A stretch of DNA of 64,000 nt from Tricholomella constricta (GCA_013368375.1 JAACJP010000057.1:123994-187993), one strand, 5' to 3'; shown: positions 35,061 through 45,692, counted from the stretch's first letter. The notes: generated by a model from the letters alone, not told the origin. A program made the numbers and translations.

Positions 35061-35141
35061 TCCGGTATGGTGTAACGGCTAACATTGCCGCCTTTCACTT
35101 GTTGAGCGCGGCAGCTCGGGGTTCGATTCCCCGTACCGGAA
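35061..35141 (+). tRNA. tRNA-Glu (TTC) with a 9-nt intron
   Basis: The acceptor stem pairs TCCGGTA with TACCGGA exactly. The T arm is CGGGG-TTCGATT-CCCCG. The anticodon stem is GCCGC/GCGGC with loop C-T-TTC-A, then a 9-nt insertion CTTGTTGAG before the last loop base. Removing it restores a normal 72-nt tRNA with anticodon TTC. Confidence 0.92.
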
Positions 35142-35288
35142 TTCTTTTTCTCTCATTTCTACAGAGCAACCCTCAACACTAGCGGAAGAAATCCAACGCA
35201 GTTCGCAGTTCCTTAAGTACTTCGCTTCCACTGGTCAAACATAACACCGGGAGGGCGCTCTGACGACCGCAAAGCCCGCTACTTTAAC

Positions 35289-35438
35289 AAGTGCGTCGGC
35301 ATTCTAACCCTCGACCGCGCTGTGAATGGCAGTCGCAGATATGTTAAAATTGTTGTTAAGAGTAAGTGCGTTGGCATTCTAACCCTCGACCGCGCTGTGA
35401 ATGGCAGTCGCAGATATGTTAAAATTGTTGTTAAGAGT
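35289..35438 (+). repeat. Tandem duplication, 2 x 75 bp
   Basis: Units 35289-35363 and 35364-35438 differ at one base (GTCGG against GTTGG). The duplication lies just downstream of the stop codon (minus strand) of the TET/JBP-like gene and looks recent. Confidence 0.9.
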
Positions 35439-35458
35439 ACACGGTTGTCATATACAAA

Positions 35459-37242
35459 TCATTTCGCTTTCTGTGCATTCTTCCTTTTCTTTACGGCTGT
35501 AATACCCGCCTTGAAACGATCTCCGGGAGTTGTCACATCCGAACGATTCGCACCACGGCTCCAGTAGCGGTCTACTGCAGCTGTTCCGCGGGCAGTCAAT
35601 TGGACGGAAGTGCCGAATCTTGTTGCGGTAGGGGTACCCATACTCTGCATTGTAGAATGACGGTCGTATTTTCCTCGCCAGTAGATATGAACAACACCAC
35701 GAGCCCTGCAAATATTGTTAATGGAGATTGTATTTGATAGGAAATATACTTCACTTCTCAAAGTTTACGCCAATCCCATAGCTTCCGACCAGAAATCCTC
35801 CGCCTTTGACTTTGTTGTGGTCAAATTCTGGGTCAAGGGTGTATTTTTTGTTGGGCTTGTCTATTCTGCCCACCCACTATAAACCGTAGGCGATAGCAAT
35901 CTGATCGTTGTCGACATGTTGATAATTTGCGAAGTCATCGCGAGTAATTGTCAAGGAATTTGCAAAGGGGAGTTCGTTTGTGTCACCATCAAGCTTTTCC
36001 AATGCCATTGCAGCAAATGATGGCATTTTGTGTCTAAAAATGGCATAAGAAAAAGAAAAAGATTGTTGTAATGCACTTACTCGGTGGCAAATTCGTCAAT
36101 GATTTTTCCGCCTCCAGGAAACAGGTGAAGCAGACCATCACGATAGATATGAGCAACTTTTGGGAAATTCTCGTAACAGCGTGCATATCTGTAGGAAGGA
36201 GCAGTTATATCATTTCAAAATTGATACAATCTAGGGGCACCACGCACGTTATCAAGGCATCGGGAGTCTGTATCGGAGCATATGCTACGAGAACTTTGGC
36301 CTTCTCCATGCTAGCATGCCAACCTGCAGCAAACATTGTCCCAAACCGCTGTCGAGCAACTTTGGGGGAGGCTGAAGCTTCAATGCCATGAGGCTTTAGC
36401 TGTGACTAGGAGGTAATCAGTAATTGCAGTTTATCAATGAATATCAAACATTTACTCCGTTAAGCTTGATATCCCTGACACAGGTAGTGTAATCCATCAA
36501 GACTTGGAGTGAATGAGACATGTCTTCTCGACGAGCATCTTTCATTTCTTCAAACGGCCTGTTTTTGGCATTTATTAGCAGCTATAACAGCATAAGTTAA
36601 ATATATGTACTCAAAGCGACATGCAAATACAAAATCCTTGGTGTCCTTGTCAAAAACGGCGTGAACGCCAGTTTCGCGGAGCCAGTTAGTGTTTAAGGCT
36701 TGAAACGCGGGGTCGTCGGCAGTGAGGGGAGTGCTTCGTTCAGCTTCAAGCTCAGAAACCCTTTGTTCGTACTTGGGATCCTTCGCAACCACATGAATTG
36801 TGAAGTCATGCACCCCAAACATGGATTCTATGATCTTAATGAAAATGTTAGTGGTTTTTTGAAACTGTTAGGTTTATCAAGATGAACATACATCTTCTGC
36901 ATATTTAATCTTCTCTTGCTCCCATTCAACTTGAGCTTGTTGAAGGCTTTCATTAAGATTCCTGCGGCGTTGACGACGACGCTTGCTCTGATAGTATTCA
37001 GAACAGTAGCCGTTTTTTGTATTGAATAAGCAGCTTACCTTTGAAATGTGTTCTGCAGGACGCTTTGCAGTCTTCGTATCCCTTGAGTTGTTGATCGCCT
37101 CTGTTATCTCTCCTTCTTCGACATCACTTTCGTCGTCAGATGAAGGCACAGACAATGTTTCGTCGTCGTAATCGTCATTAGAAAAAGGGAATCCAGTGAC
37201 ATTTAACCCGAAATTGAGGGTCTCAAAGCTAGAGGATGGCAT
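35459..37242 (-). pseudogene. TET/JBP-like 2OG-Fe(II) oxygenase with one in-frame stop
   Basis: Eight exons (37242-37039, 36981-36892, 36834-36611, 36558-36456, 36405-36248, 36188-36081, 36033-35755, 35705-35459) join in phase to 470 codons. An acidic N-terminus and a basic stretch (KRRRQRRR) precede the core. The core shows an H-V-D iron pair (FANYQHVDND), a GGGFLVGSYGIGV strand, IYWRGKYDRHSTM with the distal His, and RFGTSVQ with the expected 2-oxoglutarate Arg. This matches my memory of the fungal TET/JBP-like 2OG domain, whose relatives oxidise methylated bases. A TAG at 35879-35877 interrupts AYGL-stop-WVG; everything else, splice sites included, is sound. The loss is therefore recent, or the stop is an error or is read through. 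Confidence 0.65.
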
Positions 37243-38028
37243 TTAGGATGGTAGATTGTAGTGAACGATCGGATATGAGATTGAAGATTGTGTGTTGACA
37301 GTCACATCATTTGTGGGAATTTCAAAATATGGCCGTCCTAATCCACGTTTACTCTTTATTTCATGTCGCATGATTGCGCAAAAGGCCTCGCACATGCTCC
37401 CAGTCCATAACGCCGCCCCCGGAGCTTCCAAGGCACCAGCTCCAGCATGCTCGCGCACTCGTCCAGTATGTCTGCATACATCCACTCTAATGTTATATGA
37501 CCTTCCTTACCGTTTTTCCCAGAAAGATATTGAACACCAACCCGTGTCTTGTATCACCCAACCATAGCGACGATAACCACTCAGACGACGACGCGATATT
37601 CTCACACCCTGAACTTGCGCGGCTAGCCAAGTCAGTCTCCCGTGCACCGTCGCACGCATCGTCGCCGGCGCCGGAGGGACACGCCGAACGTCCTGCGCGT
37701 GGAGAACGAGACGGTGCGCAGGCTCGCGGAACATATGGCCACCAAGGGCTCATTGGGCGTCCTCGGCGTCGCTGGCGCTGCTCCCGTACCCGTACCCATG
37801 CCGGTACCGCCGTTTGGAATGGGCGCACGCAAGCCGGTGGAGTACACGGATGTGCTGGCAGAGTGCGAGGAGATCCGTGGAGCGCATGATCGGCGGGTGG
37901 AACATGCAGTGAGGGCGGTGCTGATGCTGCGAGAGCGGTTTGATTGGCGTGCAAGGGTGGAAGTGGAGGTGGAGGTATGTGTTTCTTCATGCGTAGTGCA
38001 CTGTATACTTATGATGCCATTCCCGCTA
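37243..38028 (+). other. Gene fragment of unknown origin upstream of the PriA-like relic
   Basis: About 37690-37975 reads on the plus strand as RVENETVRRLAEHM, a Pro/Val-rich linker and YTDVLAECEEIRGAHDRR...MLRERFDWRARVEVEVE. It is followed by a good splice donor (GTATGTG at 37976). It looks like one or two exons of a helical protein, now joined to unrelated PriA-like sequence. I do not recognise the family, and the frame 5' of it is broken. Confidence 0.35.
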
Positions 38029-39918
38029 GACCTGCACGTTCCCCACTCATGCACAACACATCTGTACGCCGAAGCATGCGCCAGATCACGACTCTCGCCC
38101 AGGCCAAGGCTACTTGCATGAACAAGGAGTCCGTCTGCGGCATTGCTGGACGCGAAGACTCGCTTGACTTTGAATGTGTCGATACCAGTGCGGCACTTGA
38201 TAGCTGTAAGCTCTTTATTCAACATTAGTACCGTTCTCAGATACTCATATAATATTTCAGGCGGCGGATGTGTCACCCCCCATCCTTTCTACGAGCATCA
38301 CCGTTCAAAGGTTGTCGGCAAGGAGTGTAGCCTTATCCCAGGCGTCATCACTGCCACATGCTCCAAGTCCTAATGTGTTGTCGCCAAATGCCGCAACGGC
38401 CAGCAGCCCAGCGTTGACGGAACCCATTGCATTGCTACCACCATTGAACAGCAAGCTTCCATTGCACCTGGCGGTCGGGGGCCCCTGAGACTCAGGGTTG
38501 ACAAACGCGCCGTTCTCGCCCAATCTGTCGTCCCCGATGCAGACTTCCAAGGCAAGCTTGGCCTCGTCGCAAATGCTGTCGTCGATCTCAGCAACGTCTG
38601 CCACGGGATCTGCCACCCACAAACCGCGCCTTCTGTCGATTACCCCGCTCTCGTCGATGCAACTGTTGATGCCGCAGTCAAACTTCTCAACTCCAACACC
38701 GTCGCCAGTGTCGTTGCTAACGTCGATGCCCTCGTTGCGTCCAACGCTGACTTTAAGCTCAGGATCGACGATTGCAAGTGTACACGCTGGGCCAGCCTCG
38801 GGGACCTCATCGCCAAACTTGATGATCTCATCTCGATTGCCCTTGACCTTCAGGCATGGCTACAAGCTAACTCCGTTGGGTCCATAATCACTCTCCCTGA
38901 CTCCGCCCCCGTTCCGGTCCCCAGCACCTCTGACCTCCTCATTGACCTCGATGTCGACGCTCTTCTCGGTCTCATCGCCCAAGCTGTCGCCAACGTCAAC
39001 AACGTCAACACTAATGTCGTCATCGACGCCACTGCCCCCATCATCGCCAAGGTTGGTGGCCTCGCTAACCTTGTGCTCGAACTCGGCAACACTGGTGTCC
39101 AGCTCCCTCCTGGCTCCGCCCCTATCCCCATTCCTATCATCGGCACTCCCCAGCTCCCAGTAGACTTAAGCCTCGTCGGCGCTGTCGTCCAGGCCGCCAT
39201 CGGCCTCGGCCAGTCCACTACCGTTCCGGATCTTGTAGCAAACCTTAACACTCTCCTCGATGTCAACGCTGTCATCGCTACCACCCTCGCCACCTGCGAC
39301 TGTGTCGAGCAGCTTGCTCTCGGTACCCTCGTCACCGCGCTCGACGCCGTAGGCCAGGCTGCCCTTGACCTCAAGGCTGCCCTCAACCTCGCCACCAACG
39401 TTACAGGCGACATTGACCTCGAACTTGACGGGCTCGTGAACGACCTCAAGGCACTGCTGCACGCCACTACCAACGCCAACGTCCTCCAGGGCAAGCTCGC
39501 TGCTATCGTCGATCAGGTTCTCGGCCTTCGCACACAGGTGCAGAGCCTTCCCTCAGTTGGCCTCGTTAACAACCAACTCCTCGATGGTGTGGTCCAGGCT
39601 AGCGTCGGTCTCCTCGGCTCAACTTCCGCTCCTCAGCTCCTCGCAAACATCCGCTCCTCAGCTCCTCGCGAACATCCGCTCCTCAGCTCCTCGCGAACAT
39701 CGATGCCCTGATCAGCGTCAATGGCGTCATCCAGGGACTCCTCAACACCTGCGACTGTGTCGCAGCGCTCGGCCTCGGCAGTCTGCAGGCCGCCCTGGAG
39801 GCTGTGACTCAGGCGTTGGTGGAGCTCAAGGCGTGGTGCATCGACAATCACGTCGCTGGCTCGCTTATCCCCAGTCAAGTTGCTGGCCCGCTCATCCCCA
39901 ATGTATCTTCGTTTTGAC
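38029..39918 (+). pseudogene. PriA-like Cys-rich secreted protein with repeated helical modules, broken
   Basis: The Cys-rich start (ARSPLMHNTSVRRSMRQ, SVCGIAGREDSLDFECVDT, GGGCVTPHP, CSLIPGV) is like the PriA family of mushroom secreted proteins. The signal peptide exon is missing. An in-frame TAA at 38371-38373 follows CSKS; the frame then continues CVVAKCRNGQQPS. Three diverged helical modules follow, each centred on a C-D/K-C motif (DDCKCTRW, ATCDCVEQL, NTCDCVAAL) and rich in Ala/Leu/Val/Asp. The third is thrown out of frame by a 25-bp triplication at 39627-39701. Family function is unknown; expression is linked to fruiting in some mushrooms. Confidence 0.65.
39627..39701 (+). repeat. 25-bp unit repeated three times, causing a frameshift
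   Basis: Units 39627-39651, 39652-39676 and 39677-39701 are almost identical (CGCTCCTCAGCTCCTCGC...). A single unit would read SAPQLLANIDALISV in frame. The two extra copies add 50 nt and shift the frame. Confidence 0.9.
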
Positions 39919-40052
39919 GAACAGCACTAGACGTTTTCATACTCAATTCTACGTCGCCTTCCCCAGTCAAGTCGCTGGCCCGCTCATCCCCAATGTATCT
40001 TCGTTTTGACGAACAGCACCAGACGTTTTTATACTCAATTCTACGTCGCCTT
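39869..40052 (+). repeat. Tandem duplication, 2 x 92 bp, at the 3' end of the PriA-like relic
   Basis: Copies 39869-39960 and 39961-40052 differ at only a few bases. The first contains the stop codon of the relic, so the second extends its 3' flank. Confidence 0.88.
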
Positions 40053-40138
40053 CCTTCCTGCCGCGCCTTCCACCGGATTCTCCTCAGGGGCAAAACAGGA
40101 TCGTATACCAAAACCAGGTACACAGTCTTTGTTGGAAT

Positions 40139-40690
40139 TCAAGCATCGTTCTTACTGAAGTTATCGAGGAGGATAGCCAGATGTTCAATCATCTTATCGT
40201 TGTTTGAAGCATTGTCGGCTGTGACACCGAGTATCTGGACAAAGCAGGTATGTATTACTTCGATTAGTATAACTTGGGTCGTACCTTATCACTAATACTG
40301 AACGCTTCAAGGACTTCAGCAAACGCGGCTGCTAGATTCTCGCCCGAGTGTGACTTAGCAACTTCAACGAGGTCAAGCAACATCGATATCGGCGCCCCTT
40401 CATTCTCAAAGTGAACAGTGAAAGCCACGTATGCTTTATGATTGGGGGATGTCCATGCATCCGTCGCGAAGTTCAATTGCCCTGGGTAATTCTATTGTAA
40501 GTAAGTCAGTGTGTTTCCATCATAAATTGACTCTCATCTTACCTGTAGCATCTTCGCGATGCGCTTGCGCACCTGAACAAAGACCCGTTGCACATCGCGA
40601 GAGACAGTTTGCATAGAAGGTATGTGGTATTCAGGCCTGCCCGTCTTCATTAAAAAAATTTCTTGTTCCATATGATCCTGTCTTGGGGTA
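40139..40690 (-). pseudogene. hAT-family transposase fragment
   Basis: Three exon-like blocks (about 40690-40543, 40491-40285, 40234-40139) read ETGRPEYHIPS-like text, TVSRDVQRVFVQVRKRIAKMLQ, LNFATDAWTSPNHKAYVAFTVHFE, LLDLVEVAKSHSGENLAAAF and LGVTADNASNNDKMIEHLA. This is the start of the RNase H-like catalytic domain of BED-type hAT transposases, whose first Asp is in ATDAWTSP and second in TADNASNN. The zinc finger, the third acidic residue and the dimerisation domain are absent. No terminal repeats were found. Confidence 0.8.
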
Positions 40691-40801
40691 CGACCCTCGG
40701 CGTGTATTATCGCACAACTACTAGTAAAGGTAATCGCTACTGTTTCTCTTCTTGGATCAACATTCTGATCTGTCAAATATCCACAAATCGCGAACATACA
40801 A

Positions 40802-41026
40802 GGTATCATCACCTCTCCAGCTCTTGTGGAATCGACCTCGCTCGTATTCGCTTACGGACTCGACATGTTCTTTACGCGCGTCGCGCCGTCAAACACGCTC
40901 GACGTGCTGAGCGAAAACTTCAACAAGGCACAGCTAGTGCTGACTGTCGGCGCGTTGGCGCTGGCAATCATGTTCACGAAGCCGATGGTGAGACGGAAGA
41001 AGCTGAAAGAAAAATGGTATCAGTAG
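40802..41026 (+). pseudogene. EMC1 C-terminal fragment
   Basis: The 74 readable residues are the end of ER membrane complex subunit 1: TSPALVESTSLVFAYGLD, FFTRVAPSNTLDVLSENFNK, a last membrane helix (LVLTVGALALAIMFTKP) and the basic tail RRKKLKEKWYQ. The complex inserts membrane proteins at the ER. The remaining roughly 900 residues are not upstream; the hAT fragment is there instead, in the opposite orientation. This is therefore an orphan 3' end left by a rearrangement. Confidence 0.85.
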
Positions 41027-41502
41027 GCGGCCAAAAATCGCGCTTGAGCGATATTTATTGTACGTAATGTAAGCATGATAGATGGAATACTCACTCGCCG
41101 TGTGACTTAGTTCGTGGCTTTGTTTGTAAAAGCACGTCTATAGATATTGGCATGTTGCTGTGAATCTTCAGTGTTCACCCACGCAAGTGCAAGAACGAGC
41201 GCCAATGATGACAGGGAACACGACAATGTTCACTCGTTTGTTCAGCGCAGTGCATTTCACCATGCACAAATGGTGTTTGTGCATCAACGGCACCGAGCTT
41301 CCGGGACTCTGATTCTCCAAAGTCATACTGGCTGGCCATGACCTCCGTTGTTGGGATGCGTCGGGGCCCCACCCCACACGTACCTGCATGCCTGTAAATG
41401 TATCCACCGGCATTTCAAGCGCGAGAAGCTTTTTGCAATACGAATAGGCACCTTAATTTCACAGACTTTGCAGTAAACAATTGTGCTATATATCATGAGA
41501 TT
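41027..41502. other. Intergenic region, no gene seen
   Basis: It contains the 3' flanks of the EMC1 fragment and of the F-box gene (convergent). No other feature is seen. Confidence 0.4.
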
Positions 41503-42521
41503 TTAACGCCATGGTCCATGAAAGAGACTTTCCCGAGAACTAAGCCTCCTCATCCTCTCTTCATCCTCATGTACCCACAATTGATCGCTTTGGTCGTTGT
41601 CGAAGAAGAACATCCTTTCGTTGTCCATATTGTGTACCGACGTTTCGATTGTCCATAAACCTCCTTCAACAACCCAAGCTCCGTGAACACATTCTTGAGT
41701 GCTAGGTGCGAGGTCAGAATTGTCGATGCCTCTGCTTTCTTCGTACTTTGCGGCCAAGGCACCATCGTCTCGTTCGGCAGACGTAAACCTGACATCCACC
41801 AAATTTGCCTGTGTCGGAAGAGCTGAAGTCCAGCGAGCTAAAAGTTTTTGGTGTTCTTCATCTGTTGGTGGCCAAAATATGTAGCCATCTGTCGAGACTC
41901 GCAAGAAGCGTGATTTTGCGAACATGGACAGATTTCGTGCCCAGTTCGCTCCATTCCAAGGTCCTTCCGTCCTTGGTAAACTTTCGTTTGGGTTAGTCTA
42001 ATAAATAAATTAGTGCTGTTCATAACCTTCATTATAATAATGAATACTTGAGAATCCATGTTTCTCAAATGAACTTGGGTAATCGATGTTGGTAGTCGAT
42101 CACCGCCTGCGGTCCGAGACCACCAACGGTCAAAGCAATTGACATCTTCATGAGCAAACTCGATGATCAGGCAATCGAGTTGGGTCATGGTTTTGAAAGA
42201 TTTCAGAAGCAACTTCCAGAACAGTTGGACTTGCTGTCTAGATATCTGGTTTTCAAGCAAGCCATCGGCAGATAGATCGACACAGACGTCGAGGGTGATG
42301 ACAAGAGAACCGATGTTTGGACGAGCACTGACTGTACTTAGCACGTAGAGGGCGTGTTCGATACCGAGAAGTTGAATGTGACGGTAGAAGTAGGGATCAA
42401 GGAGAGTTCTGAACTTTGTTGACATGGATCGTAGTTGAATGATATCGTTTCTTGTCATGGACCATATGACGAGAGGGATAATGTGGTTGGACCAGATGTC
42501 AAAATCCACTACAACTAGCAT
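41503..42521 (-). CDS. F-box-like protein
   Basis: Two exons (42521-42048, 41997-41503) join in phase to 322 aa. The N-terminus has an F-box-like helix pattern (IIPLVIWSMTRNDIIQLRSMSTKFRTLLDPYFYRHIQLLG). The rest is a divergent substrate-binding region without clear leucine-rich repeats. F-box proteins recruit targets to SCF ubiquitin ligases. The intron (42047-41998) ends TTATTAG and keeps frame. No defect is seen. The start ATG 42521 is the first that precedes the F-box; upstream frames in this strand are broken. Confidence 0.55.
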
Positions 42522-43949
42522 GAGTCGCTGAAAATGATACACTTTAATGGAAGCCTACAATCTTTCATCTCGCGAATAATATCGTAAGCTTCAGTGGGAG
42601 CCGTGTTATGCAACCGATGCTGCTCATTTAAACATGCTAAATGACAATCAAGGTAGAATTGTGCATAGTACTTACAAAGTTTTGGTTCAAAGATTGCCAG
42701 TGGCGTTCTCAGAATTAGCAAAAGATAGTCGTCGTTTGACGAGTCTGTTGGATGGGAAGATGTGTTTTGCAAACAAACAAAATCGGTACTGAAGCAACTG
42801 TATTATCTCGCGGTCACGCATAATCAGTCGACAGGCCACACAACGCCGTCTATCCTGAACAGTCATCCATAATACTTCAAGTTGGGACACCATTTTGGCT
42901 TTATATGCGGTACAGAACGTTGAGGAGATCGCTGTTGTCGATGGCATTGGTAAACAGCACAGCCGAGCAACATTGATAACGTCCGTCAGAACCTGACTTG
43001 CAACGCTGATTAGATGTGCTGTTCATCGGACCGTACGATCTTTCGATCTCTCTTGGATACCCTACCCCGAACCCAGACTCGCATCCAAACGCTGAAAAGG
43101 TCATTCAAAAAATTCTTCAAGCGGCGCACGGTGCGGGAAAGAAGTGGTGTGTCTCGATGTCCCATGTTATCAGCTGCTGCCTGTCATGACGAGGCTGATT
43201 TTCGTACTGCAATCCCCAAAGTGCCATTTACTGCTCGTCAGGAGAGCAGGTAGCAACACGGGCTGCACAAGGCTTTGACATGGTCCGTCTTTTCAGATTA
43301 TTATTATTCAAGGTTACAACAGGACCGTAAACTAATCATATACGGACGTTTTTGTTAGGTCAAAGTCACCTCGGATATGGGAGTGATGGCGCAGGCTATC
43401 GCTGTAAACATTTCAGTTGCTATACAGTACGCATGCATGCACGCATGCATCCTGCACAAGGGCGCAGATAACAAACACGAATATGATAACTGTCTTTTCG
43501 ACGCGCAAGCGTCCGCGTCGATCCTGCTATTTTAGTCCGTCGCCTCGCTTTGAATTACTGTCGCATCAGTCCGAGTCAGAATCGCCTTCGTGTTGATCGT
43601 ATCCGTACTGGGCGAGTCTCCTTGTGAATGGCGTGCCCATCCTTTGGCAGTCGTGGTGTTCGTTTTCGCATTGGTGTTTATCGTGGTCGAGGGAGTGTCG
43701 GGGTGCGGCGCTGGCGTTCTGAGTAGATGACGCACAGAGGACGTGATCAAGCAGTATCAGGTTGATCCTGGATATTAGGACAGGATAGTCATCAGTAATC
43801 AGTGTTTGGTGATTTGTTGAGTGATAAATATCGCACGACATGTTATTTTGGATAGATTGAATGATACAGATAAACTCACGCTTGCGGATTGACAACATTT
43901 CCGTAGTGGGGTCCGGGGACCTTAAAGAGGACGACGTTGCGTACGAGCT
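42522..43949. other. Gene-poor stretch, no gene recognised
   Basis: Minus-strand open frames at 42947-42687 and 43898-43566 have no motif that I recognise. A GCATGCA-rich short repeat lies at about 43431-43452. Confidence 0.35.
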
Positions 43950-45080
43950 GTGTATGAGGCGAATCGAACAGCTAATCTAGCGGAGAAATTGATCTATCAG
44001 TCATCTGGAATACGAAGAGGATCGAAACTGGTAAGCGAGAACAATGCTCACATTGGCAAGGGCCGCGCGAGAGGGGGCTCTTCGGTTAAAAAACCACCCG
44101 ACGGACGCTTGATACCAATTCTGGAGCTTTGTGGGGGATGCAGCTCGGTTCTTCATCGCGTGCAGGAGGGCGACCGCGTAAGCAACATGGCGTCACATGT
44201 GTCGGGTTCTGGTTCTCCTTCTTCATCACTGCGAGGTCGAGGTTCCCGAGCAGAGACTTGATCGGCGGGGCTTTGCGGTTCCGTGGGGCAGCACCTTTTC
44301 AGCGGGTAGGGCGCGAGGTGGACGCAGGCGTGGCTTTCCGGAGGATGTGTCGGATCAGGGGAGAGGCTTTCAACTTCTCCGGGTCGTCGTATTCGTTGAC
44401 GGTACCCTGGATTTCTAAGATCTTGCGGCATCGTTGACGGGATGTCAGTACAGAGAATACATGAAGGGGGGGTGGCGTAACGTACGGCTTGAAGCGCGGT
44501 AGAAACAACCATCTGGGCGATCCGCCAAGGCGTGAAAAAGTGCTGAAAGTACGGGGCATACGACGGCGCGGGAGCCTTCAAGATATACCACGCGAATTGC
44601 GTCTCGATATACACCGGGCTTCATATCCAAAAGAAACACACGCCTATCAACACGCATACTCAAATGCAGTAAGTCCACGAGACCAGAAGGGGGGTACGTA
44701 CTCGTTCGCCTGCGTACAATCAAATGTACACCTCAAAATCGCTCCAAGGCGCACATACTTCTCCCCATCTCCACCCCCATCCTCATCCTCCTGCCCCTCG
44801 TCCTCCTCGTTCGCGACATATGGGAACGCAAAGCCGGCAGCCTCAAACTGCGGTCAACACCGTCGTCCTCCTCGATCGTGCTGAGCGAAACGAGCTCTGC
44901 GCCATGCGTCGGGTCGTACACCGCAAAAGTCCGTGAGCACGCGGATGGGCTTCGAGTCGTCCTGGTCGGCGTCGGCGTCTTCTCCTAGTAAGGGGTCCTC
45001 GCCTGCGAGTAGGAGGTGCACATTCTCGAGATCACCCCCGCGGTCGACGTAGAAGGCGGCTGTAGGTATGTATGTAGAAA
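43950..45080 (-). pseudogene. DNMT1-type DNA methyltransferase relic (RFTS-region fragment)
   Basis: On the minus strand the text, with frames changing, reads: VHLLLAGEDPLLGED, RVLTDF + AVYDPTHGAELVSLSTIEEDDGVDR, FEAAGFAFPYVANEEDEGQ, KYVRLGAI, YIETQFAWYILKAPAPSYAPYFQHFFTPWRIAQMVVSTAL, KLKASPLIRHILRKATP, and GNLDLAVMKKENQNPTHVTP. I recognise this as the replication-foci-targeting region of basidiomycete DNMT1-type cytosine methyltransferases. The frame is broken by an extra base in an A-run at 44925-44928 and a lost base near 44852. The BAH and catalytic domains are not found downstream, and the 5' end stops near the Gypsy 5' LTR (45306). The identification rests on memory of the family. Confidence 0.6.
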
Positions 45081-45305
45081 CGGATCCTGTAAGGTGTTAT
45101 GGTACATGAACGTGACGTACGTGGAGGCAACTACTGTCGTTTGGTGTTCTATAGGCGAGATGCATCATTTCAGAAAAGAAAGCACGACAAGTACGATTTA
45201 CTTACGCGAGTATCTCCGGGGCCTTGCGAATCGCTCTTGCGCTTCAGAGACACAGGTCGCGAATCGATGCTTGAAAAGGAGGCTACGGGCTGCTGCGAGG
45301 CAGAT

Positions 45306-45663
45306 TGTCACGAACGTCCCTAACGACCACCCCTAAAGTCACATCCACTACGCTTTCCCACGCACGTCCGCCGTACATATATGACACCACTTTCTTTTCG
45401 GACACCTTACCTCGATATTACCTATTGTTAAGACTAGTTCTCGATTCTCGTTCTCGTTTCTCTCTCTCTCTCTCAATCTATTTGGCTTCACACCCGTATC
45501 ACTTGAGCTCGTTCGTCCGAATTAGCCCCGGTGAACACCTCCGTCAACGCTCACGACCTCCGAATACTCCTTCGTAGGCCGTCTTCCTTGACGGACGTCA
45601 GGCCTGTCCGCTTCGGTGGTTCCAGAATAACTCTGTAACCGGCGTGCTACACAGGTCCTAACA
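45306..45663 (+). repeat. Gypsy 5' LTR
   Basis: It starts TGTCACGAACG and ends GGTCCTAACA. A TATA-like ACATATATGA lies at about 45375-45384. The three differences from the 3' LTR are at 45344 (T against C), 45365 (C against T) and 45517 (C against T), all transitions. A CT-repeat lies at about 45461-45476. Confidence 0.95.
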
Positions 45664-45675
45664 TAATATCAAGGT
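45664..45675 (+). promoter_or_regulatory. Candidate self-primer binding site
   Basis: The 12 bases next to the 5' LTR, TAATATCAAGGT, do not begin with TGG as a tRNA-primed site would. They are complementary at 11 of 12 positions to ACCTCGATATTA (45409-45420) inside the LTR, about 30 nt after the TATA-like box, where the transcript would start. That is the layout of Tf1/sushi-type self-priming. Confidence 0.55.
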
Positions 45676-45692
45676 CCTCCCACCCACCGGAC

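Noticed and set aside
35289..35438. Direct repeats considered as a CRISPR-like array
   Set aside because: There are only two abutting 75-bp copies with no spacers, in a eukaryote; it is a simple tandem duplication.
45305..45577. 90-codon frame in both LTRs
   Set aside because: It is identical in the two LTRs simply because they are copies; no Met context or domain, and it spans the promoter.
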